From CALVUP01 sp964422195 (GTDB lineage: Bacteria; Bacillota_I; Bacilli_A; RF39; UBA660): DNA of 24,188 bases. Both the position numbers and the translations under genes were made by a program. Under the pieces are notes generated by a model that was not told where the DNA came from, made no database searches, and worked only from the letters and a program-made list of their open reading frames with translations. This document shows positions 1 through 7,122 of the stretch, in pieces. The stretch is from positions 1 through 24,188 of the forward strand of contig CAYRAF010000017.1 of assembly GCA_964422195.1 (NCBI GenBank). The letters run 5' to 3'. Numbering within the stretch: position 1 is the stretch's first letter; the number at the start of each line of letters is the position of its first letter.

Positions 1-52
<52 letters not shown>

Positions 53-105
53 AATATTTTTAGTTTGAATTAATTAATTTTCCTAGCTTTCAAAATTGAC
101 GTTTT

Positions 106-124
106 GCTCAGTTTTCAAAGATCA
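106..124 (-). promoter_or_regulatory. boxA-type antitermination site in rRNA leader
   Basis: The minus-strand leader contains TGATCTTTGAAAACTGAGC, about 55 nt before the 16S 5' end. It closely matches the TTCTTTGAAAACTG block found in Firmicutes rRNA leaders, where boxA recruits NusB/S10 for antitermination. It lies between the proximal promoter and 16S, as expected. Confidence 0.7.
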
Positions 125-163
125 TTTCTTCATTTGTTGCCATTTTTCTCGGTTGCTTTTAAT

Positions 164-192
164 ACTATACCAAATCTTTTTTATAAAGTCAA
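164..192 (-). promoter_or_regulatory. rRNA promoter P2 (proximal)
   Basis: TTGACT (-35, 187-192), a 17-nt spacer and TATAGT (-10, 164-169), directed at 16S. The A-rich tracts just upstream on the minus strand (about 193-225) look like an UP element, which is usual for strong rRNA promoters. Confidence 0.85.
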
Positions 193-262
193 CAATTTTT
201 TTATTTTTTTTTAATAAAAATGTAACTTTACAGATTTGTGCGTTTTTCAAGCACGCTCATTA

Positions 263-292
263 ACTATAACAAACATTGTCTTATTTTGTCAA
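263..292 (-). promoter_or_regulatory. rRNA promoter P1 (distal)
   Basis: TTGACA (-35, 287-292), an 18-nt spacer and TATAGT (-10, 263-268), in tandem about 95 bp upstream of P2. Long A-tracts on the minus strand at about 293-345 form a probable UP element. The gene-free stretch 53-415 is fully accounted for by the rRNA leader, these two promoters and the terminator of the next gene. Confidence 0.85.
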
Positions 293-390
293 CACCTTTT
301 TTTGTTTTTTTTTAGTTTTTTTTATTTTCTCAAAAAAAACGTGTATTTTAAGGTTTTTTTCGTGTTTTTAGCTACAATAATATAATATGC

Positions 391-436
391 AAATAAAAAA
401 AATAGATTACATTTTTTATACATTTTGTAATCTATT
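391..436 (-). terminator. Intrinsic terminator of the DUF402 gene
   Basis: An 11-bp perfect stem (401-411 with 426-436, 14-nt loop), followed on the minus strand by a T-rich tail (391-400). The stop codon of the gene lies within the loop, so the terminator begins inside the coding sequence. It insulates the rRNA promoters from upstream transcription. Confidence 0.85.
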
Positions 437-961
437 CTTTTCTTCCTTATAAATTTGGTAATAATGCTCTACCATTCCAACTTGGAAAGGATGTTCTTTA
501 GCTCTAGCTAATTCAATCAAATCCGTAAGCTCATCTTTCAAAACTTTATCCAAATCATCTGAATAATTCATCTTTTGTTTATGATACTTATATTCACCTC
601 TATCTAAAACTTTAAAAGATCCATCAGGAAATACCCTTAAATCTAAATCATAATCAATATACTTTATTGTATCTCCATCTATTACATATGGAGATGCAAT
701 ATTACAATAATAATATATACCATCCTTTTTATATTGACCAATTACATTGAACCATTTATTTTTATAAAAATATAGAATAGCAGGTTCTTTAGTTCTCCAT
801 GTTCTACCATCTGACTCTATAACTTTTGTTTTATTGTTACCAAAAACCAAATAATCATCATGTACTTCTAAAAGAACAGCTTCATCCCAGGCTCTATGAA
901 TATTTCCATCATGTTTGTAACTATGGATTTGATAGCATTTACCTATCTTTAATCCATCCAT
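416..961 (-). CDS. DUF402/UPF0374 nucleoside tri- and diphosphatase (YgaC/Ntdp-like)
   Basis: Closely resembles B. subtilis YgaC and S. aureus Ntdp, cytoplasmic enzymes that remove phosphate from nucleoside tri- and diphosphates. Visible family blocks are QIHSYKHDGNIHRAW near the N-terminus, SDGRTWRTKEPAI and WFNVIG in the middle, then YYYCN and YIDYDLDLRVFPDG with the acidic metal-binding residues. The length, 181 aa, is typical. An upstream ATG at 985 would add eight residues, but it overlaps the -10 TATAAT and has no ribosome site. The ATG at 961 has AGAGG 7 nt before it, so I chose 961. The gene stands alone with its own promoter and terminator. The enzymatic role rests on family similarity only. 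Confidence 0.9.
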   Translation of the reverse strand: MDGLKIGKCYQIHSYKHDGNIHRAWDEAVLLEVHDDYLVFGNNKTKVIESDGRTWRTKEPAILYFYKNKWFNVIGQYKKDGIYYYCNIASPYVIDGDTIKYIDYDLDLRVFPDGSFKVLDRGEYKYHKQKMNYSDDLDKVLKDELTDLIELARAKEHPFQVGMVEHYYQIYKEEKNRLQNV

Positions 962-983
962 GTCTTTGCCTCTTTCCACTTTC

Positions 984-1012
984 ATTATACTATTATTTTT
1001 AATATTTTACAA
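984..1012 (-). promoter_or_regulatory. Promoter of the DUF402 gene
   Basis: TTGTAA (1007-1012), a 17-nt spacer and TATAAT (984-989), lying 23 bp before the chosen start at 961. It overlaps the alternative ATG at 985, which argues against that start. Confidence 0.65.
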
Positions 1013-1032
1013 GTCAAAAAAAGAAGACCAAT

Positions 1033-1989
1033 TTATTGAGCCTTACTTGGCAATTTTTTTATTATCTCATTATACTTTTTAAAATCCTTATTTGTTGAAA
1101 ATATCAACTCGTTCTTTTCTATTTTCCAATTCTTATTACCTTTTAAAAATGTAATTGCTTTATATAATGTATCTAACATTTCATTATAATAATCTTTACT
1201 CTTAATTAAACTGTTTTTCATATCAATCATATTCTCATCTTTTGTCATAGATAATTTTTTGTAAAATGCTAGTACAGAAGGAGAGAGTTTTTCATCTTTA
1301 ACATATTCTAAAGCTCCTTCATTACTCATTAAATATATTAATCTATCAAACTGTTGGAATAATTCCTCTTTAACATGTTCCAAATAAGCTGTAGTATTCA
1401 CAAATTTTGGACCATCTGCCTTTAAATTATCCGCAGATAAAATATAAGAAAGATTATCCTTATTAACTATATCATTTATTTTTTCTCTTACAACCAATAT
1501 ATCTTTTATGTACTTTTTATAAACAATTTCAGCTTTTTTATATTTTCCAGTTGAAACAGTTCTTTTTAAAGTACTATCTATCTCTTTAGTATCACTGTTT
1601 TTTGATACTAACACTTCTAAACGCTTAACCTCACTTTTAACTAAAACTTTTTGAAATGCTGTTGTATATAAAACACCCAATAATATTACAAAGCAAGCGC
1701 AAAAAGCGATGATTAATATTTTAATCTTCTTTTTATCTTCTTTTGTTTTTTTTGGACTACTTTTCTTTTTCTTAATACTAATCTTTTTGGTTGGATTATT
1801 ATTTTCCTTTAAAGTTTTCTTTTTATTTGATTCTTTTTTATTAGAAGTTTCTTTTTTCTTTTTTACTTTGTTATTACTATCACTCTTTTTTTCTTCATTT
1901 TTATTTTTCACAACAATAGGTTCTTCATCTAATGTTAATAATTCAATTTCTTCTTTTTTACTACTCGTTTTCTTTTTATCTTTATCCAT
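1033..1989 (-). CDS. Lys-rich single-pass membrane protein, function unknown
   Basis: I do not recognise a family. The 318-aa product has an extremely basic, low-complexity N-terminal arm (about residues 1-88, with runs of Lys, Ser, Asn and one acidic patch near 14-24). One clear membrane segment follows (about 89-111, ILIIAFCACFVILLGVLY). The remaining 200 residues are a predicted helical, charged domain. By the positive-inside rule the basic arm should be cytoplasmic and the C-terminal domain outside. The start has AAAGGTGAT at proper spacing. The basic arm could bind nucleic acid, the ribosome or anionic lipid, but this is only a guess. The gene is monocistronic. Confidence 0.8.
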   Translation of the reverse strand: MDKDKKKTSSKKEEIELLTLDEEPIVVKNKNEEKKSDSNNKVKKKKETSNKKESNKKKTLKENNNPTKKISIKKKKSSPKKTKEDKKKIKILIIAFCACFVILLGVLYTTAFQKVLVKSEVKRLEVLVSKNSDTKEIDSTLKRTVSTGKYKKAEIVYKKYIKDILVVREKINDIVNKDNLSYILSADNLKADGPKFVNTTAYLEHVKEELFQQFDRLIYLMSNEGALEYVKDEKLSPSVLAFYKKLSMTKDENMIDMKNSLIKSKDYYNEMLDTLYKAITFLKGNKNWKIEKNELIFSTNKDFKKYNEIIKKLPSKAQ

Positions 1990-2021
1990 AAGATCACCTT
2001 TCGTAACATTTATTAATCTAT

Positions 2022-2049
2022 ATTATATCATATCTATAATTTTTGTAAA
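2022..2049 (-). promoter_or_regulatory. Promoter of the Lys-rich membrane protein gene
   Basis: TTTACA (2044-2049), a 16-nt spacer and TATAAT (2022-2027), preceded by the TGn extended -10 (2028-2030). The -35 overlaps the T-rich tail of the upstream gene's terminator. Confidence 0.65.
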
Positions 2050-2075
2050 ATAAAAAGTATTCATTGATACTTTAC
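2043..2075 (-). terminator. Intrinsic terminator after the glycosyltransferase gene
   Basis: Stem AAAGTAT/ATACTTT (2054-2060 with 2067-2073, 6-nt loop), followed on the minus strand by TTATTTTA. It sits just after the stop at 2083. Confidence 0.7.
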
Positions 2076-2082
2076 ATATTTT

Positions 2083-3264
2083 TTATTTCTTCATTTTAGC
2101 TTTATGTTCAATTTTATTCCATTCTACATTTCTATTAAATAATAATAGTATTGCACATTCTACATAACCAAATAAAAATATAGGATGATAAAAAGCTAAT
2201 TTTATACCCATCTTTTTATTTATATTAATTTTTCCTTTTTCCCTACATAATATATATATAGTTATAATTGACAACAACATATATATAAATATTATAATTG
2301 TAAATAATATACCTAATGCTAAAATAACCTTCTTATTTATACATAGAATAATAAATTCTAGAATAATATATGAAATAATAATGCATAACATAGCAATTAT
2401 TGGAAAAACATTGATAAGCCCTTTACCCTTATTATTCTTTAAATATAATTTAGTAGAATCAAAATATCCTTTGATCCATCTTTTCCTTTGCACAACAGTT
2501 TGTTTATAACTAGTTGGTTGTTCATCATAGAATATAGCATTTTCCACATAATCTGTGGTTAATCCATTTTGTGATGCATATAAACTTATCTCATAGTCTT
2601 CAGTTAATGTTTGAAAAGGATATCCCTGCCATTTATCAATCCATTTTCCTTTAATAAAAAAACCAGTACCAGAAATAACTAAGTTCTTATTATTCTTCTT
2701 CCTTCTTTTATTAATAATTGTATTAACTAAAGAAAAAATTAATGATGAAGCACCTGCAACTACATTTTCGTTACCATTCTTAGTATTTCTATAACCAAGT
2801 GCTAAATCATATCCTAAATAATATGAATTCAAACTATTCTTAACAAAGTCTTTATCTAAGACATTATCAGCATCAAAAATATAATATAAATCAAAATGCT
2901 GTTTTTTTAGAATTTGCTTAATACCGTCATCTAAAGCTTTCCCTTTTGTTTTTATATCTGTTGTTCTATATAAAACAGTTACTCCATATTTTTTAGCAAT
3001 ATTTCCTGTTTTATCTTTTTTATCTTGAACTATTACAAATACATTTTTCATATCTATTTTATATGTTTGTTTATTTATACTATCTAAAAGATCCCCTATT
3101 ACTTTTTTTTCATTCCTTGCTGGAAGCAAAAAAGCAATTCTTGGAGTTTTACTTTCTATTTTTAAATTGATACTCTCTTTTTTCATAAATAAACTCTTTA
3201 ATAAATATAGAAGAATTAATATAGGTATCAAAACTATACCAAATATTTTTATAAAATCTATCAT
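2083..3264 (-). CDS. Membrane-anchored family 2 glycosyltransferase
   Basis: A processive-type GT2 enzyme of 393 aa, expected to transfer sugar from a nucleotide-sugar at the inner membrane face. It has an N-terminal membrane segment (about 5-27) and a GT-A domain starting at RIAFLLPARNE (about 42). The metal/nucleotide DxD-type motif is FDADN, TED carries the probable catalytic Asp, and QRKRW is the QxxRW motif of cellulose/hyaluronan synthase relatives. Two or three further membrane helices lie at the C-terminus (about 285-375). Acceptor and product cannot be read from sequence; surface polysaccharide or glycolipid is likely. It lies 7 bp after the PF06541 gene, so the two are probably co-transcribed. 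Confidence 0.9.
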   Translation of the reverse strand: MIDFIKIFGIVLIPILILLYLLKSLFMKKESINLKIESKTPRIAFLLPARNEKKVIGDLLDSINKQTYKIDMKNVFVIVQDKKDKTGNIAKKYGVTVLYRTTDIKTKGKALDDGIKQILKKQHFDLYYIFDADNVLDKDFVKNSLNSYYLGYDLALGYRNTKNGNENVVAGASSLIFSLVNTIINKRRKKNNKNLVISGTGFFIKGKWIDKWQGYPFQTLTEDYEISLYASQNGLTTDYVENAIFYDEQPTSYKQTVVQRKRWIKGYFDSTKLYLKNNKGKGLINVFPIIAMLCIIISYIILEFIILCINKKVILALGILFTIIIFIYMLLSIITIYILCREKGKININKKMGIKLAFYHPIFLFGYVECAILLLFNRNVEWNKIEHKAKMKK

Positions 3265-3271
3265 ATTATCC

Positions 3272-3940
3272 CTACTTTACTACTTTCATATTTGGAAAAT
3301 GTTTTTTCATATAACTATCATTAAATACATTATCATAAAATCTACCAACTGGTGTTATAGGAGCATTATCATGTGTTCTAAGCGTCCATCTTAATATAGC
3401 ACTCCAAGAAATTAAACAATCAAAAATCAAAAAAACAAGTAAAACTTTTGTAATCTTATCTGCAAAATCATAAGAGAAACCTTCAATCATTTTTGTTATA
3501 GCAGGATAAAACCATTTCATTAAAACCACAGCAAGAAATCCCCAAGATAATATATAAATAGGAGCTGTTCTACCACCAATATTAAATAATTGATTAGAAT
3601 AATTCCAAGAAGATGTTCCTACAAACATTTCTTGTAAAAACGATATTAAGTATTCAAATATACCACCAATTAATGCCCCTTTAAAAAATATAGTATACCA
3701 TTTATCATTACCTTTTTTCAAAAGATATACCATTACTACTGCACCCATACCATATATTGGTGAAAAAGGTCCATATAAAACCCCTCTCCTGGGTGACCAA
3801 AAAAACTGTCCATAACGAATCAAATGGCGTATAAGGTTTATTCCCTCTTCCCAAAAAGCACCAAATATACTACAAATTACAAATATCCAAAATATTTTTT
3901 CAAAGCACCAACCCTGCGCAAATACCTTTTTACTACCCAT
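3272..3940 (-). CDS. PF06541 (CmpB-type) multi-pass membrane protein
   Basis: The 222-aa product shows the hallmarks of PF06541, annotated as 'putative ABC-transporter type IV': a first helix with FGAFWEE, then the block RGVLYGPFSPIYGMGA, and later SSWNYSNQLFNIGGR. About five membrane segments are visible. The family's actual transport role is not established, and no ATPase gene lies nearby. A weak GAAGTGAG ribosome site precedes the ATG. It is the first gene of a two-gene unit with the glycosyltransferase, which suggests a joint envelope function (inference). Confidence 0.85.
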   Translation of the reverse strand: MGSKKVFAQGWCFEKIFWIFVICSIFGAFWEEGINLIRHLIRYGQFFWSPRRGVLYGPFSPIYGMGAVVMVYLLKKGNDKWYTIFFKGALIGGIFEYLISFLQEMFVGTSSWNYSNQLFNIGGRTAPIYILSWGFLAVVLMKWFYPAITKMIEGFSYDFADKITKVLLVFLIFDCLISWSAILRWTLRTHDNAPITPVGRFYDNVFNDSYMKKHFPNMKVVK

Positions 3941-3967
3941 ACTCTCACTTCTTTTTAATTATAACAA

Positions 3968-3996
3968 AATATAATAATACAATCAATTTATGTCTA
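3968..3996 (-). promoter_or_regulatory. Promoter of the PF06541-glycosyltransferase unit
   Basis: TAGACA (3991-3996), a 17-nt spacer and TATATT (3968-3973), 27 bp before the ATG at 3940. Confidence 0.55.
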
Positions 3997-4016
3997 ATTT
4001 ATATATATGATAAAAT

Positions 4017-4041
4017 CAAAAAAAGTCCACAAATGTGAACT
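4017..4041 (-). terminator. Intrinsic terminator of the LD-carboxypeptidase gene
   Basis: Minus-strand stem AGTTCAC/GTGGACT with a 4-nt loop (4024-4030 with 4035-4041, one G-U pair), then seven T residues (4017-4023). The stop codon is adjacent. Confidence 0.85.
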
Positions 4042-5087
4042 CATTTCTTTAAAACTTTAACTGTTGGACTTTCTACTAAATGAATAGTTTTATTATCATA
4101 ATCTACTTTTACATCTGTTCCAAATGGTAATACTCCTATTGGCAAAGAATGACCAATATTTACATTATATAACACTGGAAGATCATCTTTACCAAACTCA
4201 TGAAGGACCTTTTTATAAACATCTTTATATTCTTCATAATATTCTTCTGCTTGAGGTTTACCAACTATTATACCTTTTACTTGATCAAATATACCTTGAG
4301 CACCTAAATTACGTAAATAGAATGTAACTAATCCTGGATTAGGTTTTTCTTCACTAGTTTCTAATAATAAAATCTTATCTTTCCATTCCTCTTTCTTAGG
4401 CCAAATTTCTGTACCATTATAAATAGGAAAAGCATCTAAACATCCACCAAGTAGTTCTCCTGTTACTACTCCATTTCCTTGAATGATTTCATATCCGTGT
4501 TCCTCAGGTATCAACTCCTTAGCAACATTTATATTTTTTTCATCCCAAAGTACAAAATCTTTAGTCCAAGTATCACTAGATTTAATCTCATAGTTTTCAC
4601 AATCTTTAAATAATACGTTTTCAACTGCTTCTTTAGTATAATCAAACATTTTAACATATTCACCAAAATCAGTGATAATAGCTGGACCATAAAATGAAAC
4701 AATTCCTGCCTTATGCATCATTAAATGGTTAGCTGTTGTATCAGAGTAACCCATAAATATTTTTGGATTATTATGAATAACCTCATAATCTATATATGGA
4801 AGTAATCTAATCGTATCCTCTCCACCTATCGCACAAATAATTGCCTTAATACTTTTATCACTAAATGCATCCATCAAATCTTTAGCTCTTGCTTCTGGAT
4901 GTTCATAAAGATATTCTGTTCCTTTTAAGGCATTTGGCATAGTTACTACTTCTAATCCAAAATCATTTTCTAATCTTTCTTTAGCAATATAATATTTGTG
5001 AATAAATTGTTCATCACCTAACATTCCTTTAGAAAGACTAACAATTGCAACCTTATCTCCTTTTTGTAATCTTTCTGGTTTTATCAT
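4041..5087 (-). CDS. LD-carboxypeptidase, peptidase family S66 (LdcA/MccF-like)
   Basis: A serine peptidase of 348 aa. S66 enzymes cleave the L,D bond of murein tetrapeptides during wall recycling (LdcA) or detoxify microcin C-type peptides (MccF). The N-terminus RLQKGDKVAIVSLSKG, AIGGEDTIRLLPYID and the nucleophile in GYSDTT (Ser about 115) are all visible. The C-terminal GHSLPIGVLPFG carries the catalytic His, and LLLETSEEKPNP fits the region of the Glu. The start at 5087 is preferred because GGAGGT lies 7 nt before it; the in-frame ATG at 5108 has no such site. Sequence layout is closer to MccF-like members than to E. coli LdcA, so the substrate is open. The stop is TGA, evidence that UGA is not Trp here. 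Confidence 0.9.
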   Translation of the reverse strand: MIKPERLQKGDKVAIVSLSKGMLGDEQFIHKYYIAKERLENDFGLEVVTMPNALKGTEYLYEHPEARAKDLMDAFSDKSIKAIICAIGGEDTIRLLPYIDYEVIHNNPKIFMGYSDTTANHLMMHKAGIVSFYGPAIITDFGEYVKMFDYTKEAVENVLFKDCENYEIKSSDTWTKDFVLWDEKNINVAKELIPEEHGYEIIQGNGVVTGELLGGCLDAFPIYNGTEIWPKKEEWKDKILLLETSEEKPNPGLVTFYLRNLGAQGIFDQVKGIIVGKPQAEEYYEEYKDVYKKVLHEFGKDDLPVLYNVNIGHSLPIGVLPFGTDVKVDYDNKTIHLVESPTVKVLKK

Positions 5088-5175
5088 TTTATTACCTCCA
5101 TAGCTCATCGTTATTTATACTTTTTCGCATAAATTAGTTATTAGTTTTTTTATAATTACACATCTAACTATAATT

Positions 5176-6465
5176 TTACTTTACTTTTACTTTGTTTTCA
5201 AGACTCATATTAATATATTCTCTTTTTAGACTTTCTTTATCATAAGTTCCATTCTTTTTTGATTCAATAAAATATTCGTACAATGGCATATATTTAGCAG
5301 TCAATTTTCCTTGAGATACCCCAGTATCATTTATTAAATCATGTAGTAATTCAGAAAGATTGTCACACTTCTCATCTTCACATCGAGCATACAATGTTTT
5401 ATCAATTTCTATAAATGGCAATTCTGGAAAGCACTTATGCAACTTTTTGGCTTTTTGATATGTTTTATCTATAGCTCCACCTAAATGCGCTCCATTTGTA
5501 ATACAAAACACTCCTATTGGATTAAATCCTTTTGTTACTACTTCACTATAAACATTGTAATTATAACTCAATCCTTTTTTTATCTCTACTAATTCATTTT
5601 CTACCCTCGTAATAGATTGTAACGGAGGAAGTGATAATGTATCAAAAATATCTTCTTCCTTTTTTTCTCTATTTCTTGTATATAAATCTTTACTAGAAGC
5701 TGCGACAATATATTTAGGATCAAGTATTAAACCATATTTTGATGAATATGTATCCCATGAATTGTTTGTAATTAAAGATGATGATGGGAAAAATACTTCA
5801 TTACGATCATCCCACTCAGTATTAGTTGTAGAATGTACAATAAATCTGAATGGATCTCCTGGTTTATAAGTAGCAGGGTCTGTTATCTTCTCACCCCAAT
5901 CTGTTCTTATTTTATTGTAAGCCATAGAAACAACTTTTTTCATATCTTCCAAATTATAATTCTTATTTTGAAGCATAGTAGCAAAATATTCATACTCTTC
6001 ATCTGTACATAAAGGCTCTAGATCATTCATTATACCTTTGTAATACTGTGTAAGATCTCTTCGGTAATAGAAAAGATTAGCATCTTCTAAAATCATAAAC
6101 CCAAGTTCAAAATAACGAGATATGTTATAATACTTATCACTTTCTATTTCTTTTTTTTCTAAAGTCATAAACTCAAGATCCAATGCTTCTTTTTTTTCTA
6201 AGTTATCCCTATTAAAAGACATTATATGATTATTCACACAATAATAAAAACTTTTTAAAATCACCTTAAAATCTTCTTCATCAAAAGTAAATGATTGTAA
6301 GTCTTTATTATCCATTTCTTTTTGTATTCTTATAGGTAAAACATGATAAGGTACAGTATCCATCCTATCAATCTTCTCTAAAAAAGCACGGGTTACTACA
6401 AACTGATATTCTCCGTTTTCTTCTCTATTAATAGAAAAGTCTTCTGTTTTAACTATCATATACAC
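5176..6465 (-). CDS. Unrecognised 429-aa cytoplasmic protein
   Basis: No family is recognised. The product has no signal peptide or membrane segment. The first half is acidic and helical. The second half holds a striking block, PFRFIVHSTTNTEW followed by FFPSSSLITNN and YGLILDPKYIVAASSKDLY (about residues 210-265), then GFNPIGVFCITNGAHLGGAID (about 315-335) and a C-x8-C-x4-C cluster region near 345-370. The arrangement R/H...S-S-S recalls enzyme folds such as ADP-ribosyltransferases, but this is only an impression. A GTG at 6465 and an ATG at 6459 are both possible starts; the GGGGTGAGG stretch at 6470-6478 could serve either. It has its own promoter and looks monocistronic. Confidence 0.85.
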   Translation of the reverse strand: MYMIVKTEDFSINREENGEYQFVVTRAFLEKIDRMDTVPYHVLPIRIQKEMDNKDLQSFTFDEEDFKVILKSFYYCVNNHIMSFNRDNLEKKEALDLEFMTLEKKEIESDKYYNISRYFELGFMILEDANLFYYRRDLTQYYKGIMNDLEPLCTDEEYEYFATMLQNKNYNLEDMKKVVSMAYNKIRTDWGEKITDPATYKPGDPFRFIVHSTTNTEWDDRNEVFFPSSSLITNNSWDTYSSKYGLILDPKYIVAASSKDLYTRNREKKEEDIFDTLSLPPLQSITRVENELVEIKKGLSYNYNVYSEVVTKGFNPIGVFCITNGAHLGGAIDKTYQKAKKLHKCFPELPFIEIDKTLYARCEDEKCDNLSELLHDLINDTGVSQGKLTAKYMPLYEYFIESKKNGTYDKESLKREYINMSLENKVKVK

Positions 6466-6498
6466 TATACCTCACCCCTCTTTCAACTAATACGTAGT

Positions 6499-6527
6499 AT
6501 TATACAACAATCCTTAATTTTTTTCAA
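6499..6527 (-). promoter_or_regulatory. Promoter of the 429-aa gene
   Basis: TTGAAA (6522-6527), an exact 17-nt spacer and TATAAT (6499-6504). Strong sigma-A-type match, about 35 bp before the start. Confidence 0.8.
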
Positions 6528-6552
6528 TAAAAAAAGATTACTAGTGAGCAAC

Positions 6553-7020
6553 CTATAATATAATTTTAAACAAACCTAATGATATTGCCATCATAATAAG
6601 ACCTGCTAGTAATACTCCAAATATAACTGCAATAACTGTTTTCTTAAAATCTAAATCAAGAATAGATGCTGCAAGTGTTCCAGTCCAAGCTCCTGTTCCG
6701 GGAAGTGGAATACCTACAAACAAGAATAATGCCCAATATAAACCTCTTCCTGCTTTCTTTTGTAATTGTTTTCCACCTTTTTCACCTTTTTTTATACAAA
6801 AAGTACAAAACTTACCTATTATTTTTTTATCTTGACCCCAGTTTAAAACTTTTCTTGCAAAAAGATATATAAAAGGTACTGGTACCATATTACCTATAAT
6901 AGCCACTATTATAGAATTAATTTCAGGAAGTCCCATACCAACTGCATAAGGAACTGCTCCTCTTATTTCAATGATAGGAACCATAGATATTAAAAATGTA
7001 ATAATATATTTCTTTAACAT
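6553..7020 (-). CDS. Small multidrug export family membrane protein (PF06695)
   Basis: A 155-aa multi-pass membrane protein matching the Sm_multidrug_ex family (COG2426). The signature blocks are an N-terminal PIIEIRGAVPYAVGMGLP, a second-helix region IIGNMVPVPFIYLFA, and GIPLPGTGAWTGTLAASILDL in the C-terminal half. About four helices are visible. The family name is historical; real substrates are not firmly known. GGAG lies 7-8 nt before the ATG, and a promoter lies just upstream. It appears monocistronic. Confidence 0.9.
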   Translation of the reverse strand: MLKKYIITFLISMVPIIEIRGAVPYAVGMGLPEINSIIVAIIGNMVPVPFIYLFARKVLNWGQDKKIIGKFCTFCIKKGEKGGKQLQKKAGRGLYWALFLFVGIPLPGTGAWTGTLAASILDLDFKKTVIAVIFGVLLAGLIMMAISLGLFKIIL

Positions 7021-7047
7021 AACTTACTCCTTTAAATAACTATATTA

Positions 7048-7076
7048 ATTTTATCATAATAATTGTAAGCAAACAA
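7048..7076 (-). promoter_or_regulatory. Promoter of the PF06695 gene
   Basis: TTGTTT (7071-7076), a 17-nt spacer and TAAAAT (7048-7053), 28 bp before the ATG. Confidence 0.6.
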
Positions 7077-7087
7077 TCTTTTATTTA

Positions 7088-7122
7088 TTCATAAGAAAAG
7101 AAATTAGAACTTCCAATTTCTT
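7088..7122 (-). terminator. Probable terminator of the phosphoketolase gene
   Basis: Stem AAGAAATT/AATTTCTT (7098-7105 with 7115-7122, 9-nt loop) followed on the minus strand by TTCTTAT. The stop codon is at the stem edge. The stem is AT-rich and the tail imperfect, so this is moderate. Confidence 0.55.

Noticed and set aside
1012..1040. Terminator after the Lys-rich membrane protein gene
   Set aside because: There is a T-run, but only a 4-bp CCAA/TTGG stem with a long loop can be drawn.
1709..2053. Plus-strand frame of 114 codons, very Phe/Leu-rich
   Set aside because: It is the complement of the Lys-rich arm of the membrane protein gene; no ribosome site or sensible protein.
5176..6465. 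Annotation as an ADP-ribosyltransferase
   Set aside because: Only a loose pattern of Arg/His and Ser residues; no full motif set, so left unassigned.
6530..6560. Terminator after the PF06695 gene
   Set aside because: A T-run exists but the best stem is about 4 bp including a G-U pair.
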